A stretch of DNA of 64,000 bases from Brevibacillus composti (GTDB taxonomy: Bacteria > Bacillota > Bacilli > Brevibacillales > Brevibacillaceae), in contig NZ_CP066308.1 of assembly GCF_016406105.1 (NCBI RefSeq), positions 1,771,501 through 1,835,500 on the forward strand, read 5' to 3'. Every line of letters begins with the position of its first letter. Positions within the stretch are counted from its first letter, which is position 1. A program made the position numbers and the translations under genes. Of this stretch, positions 59,821 to 64,000 are shown piece by piece. Below the pieces are notes generated by a model that searched no databases, had not been told where the DNA came from, and saw only the letters and a program-made list of their open reading frames with translations.

Positions 59821-60089
59821 TTTGCGTGCAAACGGTGCTGTACTGGTTTTCCTGCTCAGCTCCGGGCAGAGACGAGAGATTTGATGGAACGTCCCCGGTA
59901 CCCGGCCAGGTAACCCTTTTCTGATCTTTCGAAGGGTCTTAGATTCCGAGTCTGTTTCCGCGCTTCTCCTGATAAGCGTACGAATCAGCACGATGTCCTT
60001 CTCCCTATGGCCTCGTACTATTGCGCTCCGGGAAGCATGTGGCGATACAGGCCGATGGTCATCATTTTGCCCGAGCGGGCGATCGACGC
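59821..60089. other. Intergenic region between rpmF and fapR
   Basis: About 270 bp before the fapR promoter. No gene of good support; on the minus strand a piece reads MMTIGLYRHMLPGAQ then stop, and other pieces are broken, so it may be a decayed gene. No riboswitch recognised. Confidence 0.4.
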
Positions 60090-60118
60090 TTGTATTTGAA
60101 GAAATCCTCCCGTATACT
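60090..60118 (+). promoter_or_regulatory. Sigma-A promoter of the fapR-fab operon
   Basis: TTGTAT, 17-bp spacer, TATACT, followed within 5 bp by the FapR operator. Confidence 0.8.
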
Positions 60119-60122
60119 TTTC

Positions 60123-60139
60123 TTGGTACCTGGTATTAA
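60123..60139. promoter_or_regulatory. FapR operator
   Basis: TTGGTACCTGGTATTAA matches the 17-bp FapR site (TTAGTACCTRGTACTAA) with dyad symmetry. Just downstream of the -10, it would let FapR repress fapR-plsX-fab when malonyl-CoA is low. Confidence 0.88.
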
Positions 60140-60178
60140 AAACAGATCGTAATCATATACAGATAACGAACACAGGGG

Positions 60179-60763
60179 GTGCTGATCATCGCCCGCTTAC
60201 CGAAAAAAGACCGCCAGCAAAGGCTGGTGCAAAGCTTGCAGGAACATCCATTTGCCACAGATGAGGATCTTGCTGAGTTGTTTCAGGTAAGTATCCAAAC
60301 AATAAGACTGGACCGGCTGGAGCTCGGGATCCCCGAGTTGCGGGAGCGGATCAAGTCGGTGGCTGAAAAAAGTCTGGATCCTGTGAAATCGCTCGGGATC
60401 GATGAAGTGATCGGCGAGGTCGTCGATCTTCAATTGGACGCACAAGCGATTTCCGTGCTGGAAATCAAGGAAGAGCATGTGTTTGCCCGGACGCAGATCG
60501 CTCGCGGGCATTACATATTTGCCCAAGCCAACTCGCTGGCAGTCGCGGTGATCGATGCCGATGTCGCGCTGACGGCGACGGCGCGGATTCGGTTCGTTCG
60601 TCCAGTCAGGCTGGGCGAAAAGCTGGTCGCCAAAGCGGTCGTGCGCAGCCGTGACGGAGACGAGTGCAAAGTCCGCGTAGAAACGAAGGTACAAGGTGAG
60701 CTGGTATTTACGGCAACCTTTCGGGTTGTGGGCATGTCCGGTGTCACCATGCACCACAGATGA
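60179..60763 (+). CDS. fapR: Fatty acid biosynthesis repressor FapR
   Basis: 194 residues: N-terminal DeoR-like helix-turn-helix ([53 protein letters not shown]), then a hot-dog domain that binds malonyl-CoA ([33 protein letters not shown]). Represses fatty-acid and phospholipid genes. GTG 60179 is the only candidate but abuts AGGGGG; a CTG or ATC just after is conceivable. First gene of its operon. Confidence 0.95.
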   Translation: MLIIARLPKKDRQQRLVQSLQEHPFATDEDLAELFQVSIQTIRLDRLELGIPELRERIKSVAEKSLDPVKSLGIDEVIGEVVDLQLDAQAISVLEIKEEHVFARTQIARGHYIFAQANSLAVAVIDADVALTATARIRFVRPVRLGEKLVAKAVVRSRDGDECKVRVETKVQGELVFTATFRVVGMSGVTMHHR

Positions 60764-60783
60764 GAGCCTAAGGAGGGACACGG

Positions 60784-61809
60784 ATGCGAATCGCATTGGA
60801 TGCGATGGGCGGAGACCATGCTCCTCGAAGCGCCGTACTGGGTGCGGTCGAGGCAGTCAAAGAGTATCCGTCGGTAACAATCGTACTGGTGGGAGACGAA
60901 GAAGCGATCCGGCGTGAGTTGCCGGGCGAGCTCCCCCCCAATCTGGAAATTCACCCGGCGTCGGAAGTCATCGAAGCAGACGATGAACCGGTGCGCGCCG
61001 TCCGAAGAAAGAAAGATTCCTCTCTGGTCGTGGCCGTGCAGCTGGCCAAAGAGGAAAAGGTGGACGCCGCGATTTCGGCGGGCAACACCGGGGCGCTGAT
61101 GACGGCCGGTCTGCTGTACTGCGGCCGGATGGAAGGGATTGAGCGGCCTGCGCTTGCTGCTTTTATCCCCAATATCAAAGGGAAGGTCACTCTGGCGCTC
61201 GATGTCGGGGCCAATATGGACGCCAAGCCGCATCATCTCTATCAGTACGCGGTGATGGGCAGTCTGTACGCCGAAAAAGTGCTGGGCTTCAACCCGCCGC
61301 GCGTCGGCCTGCTCAACGTCGGGACCGAAGAAGGCAAGGGAAATGAGCTGACCAAAGCCGTCTACCCCATGCTCGCGGAAGCGGATTTGCATTTTATCGG
61401 AAATGTGGAGTCCCGCGATGTGATGCAGGGCGCATGTGACGTGCTTGTCTCCGACGGGTTTGTCGGCAATGTGCTGCTGAAGGCGATGGAGGGCACGGCA
61501 TCGACGATCTTTTCGGTGCTGAAGCAGGAGTTTACTTCCAGCCTGATTAATAAAGTAGGAGCGGCTATTCTAAAACCGGGTCTGGTCCGTTTTCGCAAGC
61601 GCATGGACTACGCGGAGTACGGAGGAGCACCGCTTTTGGGATTGCGGCGGCCTGTCATCAAGGCGCACGGCTCGTCAGACGAGCGTGCGATCAAAAATGC
61701 GATCATCAGCGGCATTCGCTTTGTATCGCAGGACGTCAATGGTTTCATCCAGGATGCCTTGCAGAAAAATAGGCCCGAAGAAAAAAGTATACCGGGAGAA
61801 AGTGAGTGA
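60784..61809 (+). CDS. plsX: Phosphate acyltransferase PlsX
   Basis: 341 residues. Makes acyl-phosphate from acyl-ACP for PlsY, starting phospholipid synthesis. N-terminal [26 protein letters not shown] and [18 protein letters not shown] are typical. AGGAGG lies 9 bases before ATG 60784. Followed by fabH. Confidence 0.97.
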   Translation: MRIALDAMGGDHAPRSAVLGAVEAVKEYPSVTIVLVGDEEAIRRELPGELPPNLEIHPASEVIEADDEPVRAVRRKKDSSLVVAVQLAKEEKVDAAISAGNTGALMTAGLLYCGRMEGIERPALAAFIPNIKGKVTLALDVGANMDAKPHHLYQYAVMGSLYAEKVLGFNPPRVGLLNVGTEEGKGNELTKAVYPMLAEADLHFIGNVESRDVMQGACDVLVSDGFVGNVLLKAMEGTASTIFSVLKQEFTSSLINKVGAAILKPGLVRFRKRMDYAEYGGAPLLGLRRPVIKAHGSSDERAIKNAIISGIRFVSQDVNGFIQDALQKNRPEEKSIPGESE

Positions 61810-61814
61810 AACCG

Positions 61815-62819
61815 ATGAAAGGAATGCGTTCGGTCGGAATTTTGGCTACCGGTTCCCATACGCCGGAAAAAGTGTTGACCAATTTTGATTTGGAGAAGAT
61901 GGTAGAGACGTCCGATGAGTGGATTGTCAGCCGCACCGGAATCCGGGAGCGCCGCATTTGCGGTCCCGACGAGGCTTCCTCGGATCTGGCCCTGGAAGCG
62001 GCGAAAAAGGCCCTGGCCAAAGCGAATGTCAGTGCGGAAGAGCTGGATATGATCATCGTGGCGACGGTCACACCGGACATGATGTTCCCCTCGACAGCCT
62101 GCATCCTCCAAGAGAAGCTGGGCGCGAAAAAAGCGGCGGCCCTCGATGTGTCTGCCGCCTGCACGGGCTTTCTCTACGGAATTGCGACAGGGAGCCAGTT
62201 CATCGCGAGCGGCCTTTACCGCTACGTACTTGTCATCGGCGTGGAGACGCTCTCCAAGATCACCAACTACGAAGACCGCAACACCTGCGTCCTGTTCGGA
62301 GACGGGGCGGGGGCGGCTTTGCTCGGTCCGGTGCAGGAGGGCTACGGCTTCCAAGCATTCGAGCTGGGAGCAGACGGCTCCGGCGGACAGCTTCTCTGCC
62401 TGCCGGGCGGGGGATCGCGCACTCCGGCGTCCGCGGAATCGGTTACGAACAATCTTCACTACATTTCGATGGCAGGCGGAGAAGTGTTCAAATTTGCGGT
62501 CCGCGTGATGAATTCGGCCACGGAAGCGGTCCTGGAAAAGTCGGGTGTGGCCAAGGATGATATTGATCTGCTCGTGCCGCATCAGGCAAACAAACGGATT
62601 ATCGATTCTGCGGTGCAGCGTTTCGGTCTGTCGGAGGACAAGGTCGCAATCAACCTGCAACGCTACGGAAATATGTCTTCCGCATCCATCCCGGTGGCGC
62701 TGGATGAAGCCATTCAGGAAGGCCGGCTGAAAGAAGGCGACAATGTCGTACTCGTCGGTTTCGGCGGGGGGCTTACATGGGGAGCGACCCTTCTCAAATG
62801 GTCGACCCAGGAAGCGTAA
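61815..62819 (+). CDS. fabH: Beta-ketoacyl-ACP synthase III
   Basis: 334 residues; first condensation of fatty-acid synthesis. Catalytic C116 ([12 protein letters not shown]), His in VPHQANKRI and Asn in YGNMSSAS. Start is not certain among GTG 61806, ATG 61815 and ATG 61824. Five bp after plsX; next gene fabD. Confidence 0.96.
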   Translation: MKGMRSVGILATGSHTPEKVLTNFDLEKMVETSDEWIVSRTGIRERRICGPDEASSDLALEAAKKALAKANVSAEELDMIIVATVTPDMMFPSTACILQEKLGAKKAAALDVSAACTGFLYGIATGSQFIASGLYRYVLVIGVETLSKITNYEDRNTCVLFGDGAGAALLGPVQEGYGFQAFELGADGSGGQLLCLPGGGSRTPASAESVTNNLHYISMAGGEVFKFAVRVMNSATEAVLEKSGVAKDDIDLLVPHQANKRIIDSAVQRFGLSEDKVAINLQRYGNMSSASIPVALDEAIQEGRLKEGDNVVLVGFGGGLTWGATLLKWSTQEA

Positions 62820-62833
62820 GGAGGAGAAGCACA

Positions 62834-63781
62834 GTGGGGAAAGTAGCTTTTGTATTCCCGGGACAGGGTTCTCAATTTGTCGGCATGGGCCAAGAGCTGG
62901 CTGAGCAATCGGCAGCGGCCCGCCGGATATTTGAACAGGCGGATGAAGCGTTGGGCTTTTCCCTCTCCCGGCTCTGCTTCGAAGGGCCGGAGGAGGAGCT
63001 GCGGCTGACGGCCAATACGCAGCCGGCCATCTTGACGGCGAGCATTGCCGTGCTGGAGGCCCTTCGCGAAAAACAGCCGGGCGTGCAGGCCGATTTTTAC
63101 GCGGGCCACAGCTTGGGTGAATATTCGGCATTGGTAGCGGCCGGAGCGCTCTCCTTTACCGATGCGGTGCGGACCGTTCGCGCCCGCGGCCAGTTTATGG
63201 AGCAAGCGGTTCCCGCCGGTCAGGGCGCGATGGCGGCTGTGCTGGGACTCGAGCGCGATGCCCTGCACGCCCTTTGCGAAGAGGTAAGCGGCGGCGGACA
63301 TCCGGTCCAACTGGCCAATATGAATTGCCCGGGACAAATCGTCATCTCCGGCTCGGCAGAAGGAGTCAAACAGGCAGGAGAGAAAGCCAAAGCGTCCGGC
63401 GCCAAGCGCGTGCTCGCCCTGAACGTGAGCGGACCGTTCCACTCCAGCCTGATGCAGCCGGCAGCCGAGCAACTGCAGGCTGTCCTTTCGAACGTGAACG
63501 TCCAAAACGCGGCAGTGCCTGTCGTCGCCAACGTATCGGCCCGCCCCGTATCGGAGGCAGGCGCAATCATCGACAGCCTGATTCAACAGGTAGCCGCTCC
63601 GGTTCTCTGGGAGGACTCGGTACAGTGGATGGCGGAACAAGGCGTGACCACCTTTGTGGAAGTCGGTCCCGGCAAAGTCCTGTCTGGCTTGATTAAGAAA
63701 ATTGCACCAGCAGACACAAAAATCGTTTCCGTGCAGGATATGGAATCCCTGACGGAGTTGTTGAACGGAGGGGTTCTATGA
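62834..63781 (+). CDS. fabD: Malonyl CoA-ACP transacylase
   Basis: 315 residues. Starts GKVAFVFPGQGSQFVGMG; the active Ser lies in GHSLGEYSAL, and the Arg and His residues (RARGQFMEQA, SGPFHSSLM) are in place. Transfers malonyl from CoA to ACP. GTG 62834 follows AAGGAGGAG. Overlaps fabG by four bases. Confidence 0.96.
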   Translation: MGKVAFVFPGQGSQFVGMGQELAEQSAAARRIFEQADEALGFSLSRLCFEGPEEELRLTANTQPAILTASIAVLEALREKQPGVQADFYAGHSLGEYSALVAAGALSFTDAVRTVRARGQFMEQAVPAGQGAMAAVLGLERDALHALCEEVSGGGHPVQLANMNCPGQIVISGSAEGVKQAGEKAKASGAKRVLALNVSGPFHSSLMQPAAEQLQAVLSNVNVQNAAVPVVANVSARPVSEAGAIIDSLIQQVAAPVLWEDSVQWMAEQGVTTFVEVGPGKVLSGLIKKIAPADTKIVSVQDMESLTELLNGGVL

Positions 63782-64000
63782 TCACAGGAAAAACGGCACT
63801 GGTAACCGGAGCGTCCCGGGGAATCGGACGGGCAATCGCACTTACGCTGGCCGAAGCGGGAGCCAATATCGTGGTGAACTATTCCGGCAGTGAGGCGGCG
63901 GCTGCAGAAACTGTCGCCAAGGTAAAAGAGCTGGGCCGCGACGCGATCATGGTTCGAGCCAATGTATCGCAGGCAGAAGAAGTAAACGAGATGTTCAAGA
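63778..64000 (+). CDS. fabG: 3-oxoacyl-ACP reductase, 3' end missing
   Basis: First 74 residues of a short-chain dehydrogenase: NADPH-binding TALVTGASRGIGRAIALTLAEAGANIVVNYSG with TGxxxGxG. Reduces beta-ketoacyl-ACP. ATG 63778 overlaps the fabD stop, so it is the next gene of the fap-fab operon. The rest lies beyond the window. Confidence 0.94.
   Translation, partial: MITGKTALVTGASRGIGRAIALTLAEAGANIVVNYSGSEAAAAETVAKVKELGRDAIMVRANVSQAEEVNEMFK

Overview
The window looks like chromosome of an endospore-forming Bacillota close to Brevibacillus (Paenibacillaceae). This rests on GC-rich Bacillales-like coding sequence, strong GGAGG ribosome sites, a gerA-type germination operon, ylbJ, SpoIIM-like and YolD proteins, Cheo-type LexA boxes and a FapR operator. 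That name is an inference; no rRNA or tRNA gene was seen.

Layout. 0-2.4 kb: fakA (5' end outside) and a degV/fakB gene for fatty-acid phosphorylation. 2.5-7.3 kb: a sigma-54 module with a bacterial enhancer-binding protein, two nitrilase-fold enzymes (one without its catalytic Cys), an SSS transporter and a 54-aa membrane protein. Three 16-bp palindromes and a near-consensus -24/-12 promoter lie between the divergent arms. 7.4-11.4 kb: an amidohydrolase remnant, then sdaAB-sdaAA-recG. 11.6-13.2 kb: a lipoprotein. 13.4-18.5 kb: an SOS locus (uvrX-like polymerase, yolD-like gene) split by an AT-rich three-gene island.

The island (about 15.2-18.1 kb) is the most exciting part. A 123-residue peptide made almost only of seven LRMAIHDQSEPVTGP repeats is divergent from a HExxH protein resembling RiPP-associated alpha-ketoglutarate/HExxH peptide beta-hydroxylases, and is followed by an MFS exporter. 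It reads as a minimal RiPP pathway whose precursor has many cores and almost no leader.

18.6-21.7 kb: decaying genes (truncated C39-like protease, broken EAL protein) beside an intact CBS-GGDEF protein. 21.9-28.8 kb: membrane protein, DUF4129, DUF4350, MoxR, DUF58, SpoIIM-like and RDD genes. 28.9-38.2 kb: NAGPA-like protein, gamma-glutamyltransferase, VanY-type carboxypeptidase, signal peptidase I, MarR with a secreted repeat protein, and M29 aminopeptidase. 38.3-41.3 kb: bpsA-bpsB type III polyketide pair plus MFS. 41.5-45.3 kb: GGDEF protein, DUF47-Pit phosphate uptake, lgt. 45.4-53.8 kb: a gerA operon interleaved with separate LigD-polymerase, LigD-ligase and Ku genes (non-homologous end joining), with sigma-G-like promoters, plus a cation efflux protein. 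54.5-59.8 kb: rsmD-coaD-ylbJ-ylbK-ylbL-ylbN-rpmF, in nearly the B. subtilis order. 60.1-64 kb: fapR-plsX-fabH-fabD-fabG (last gene cut), led by a promoter and FapR operator. Fatty-acid genes thus flank the window; in B. subtilis the yloV-sdaA-recG and fapR blocks adjoin, but here about 49 kb separates recG from fapR.
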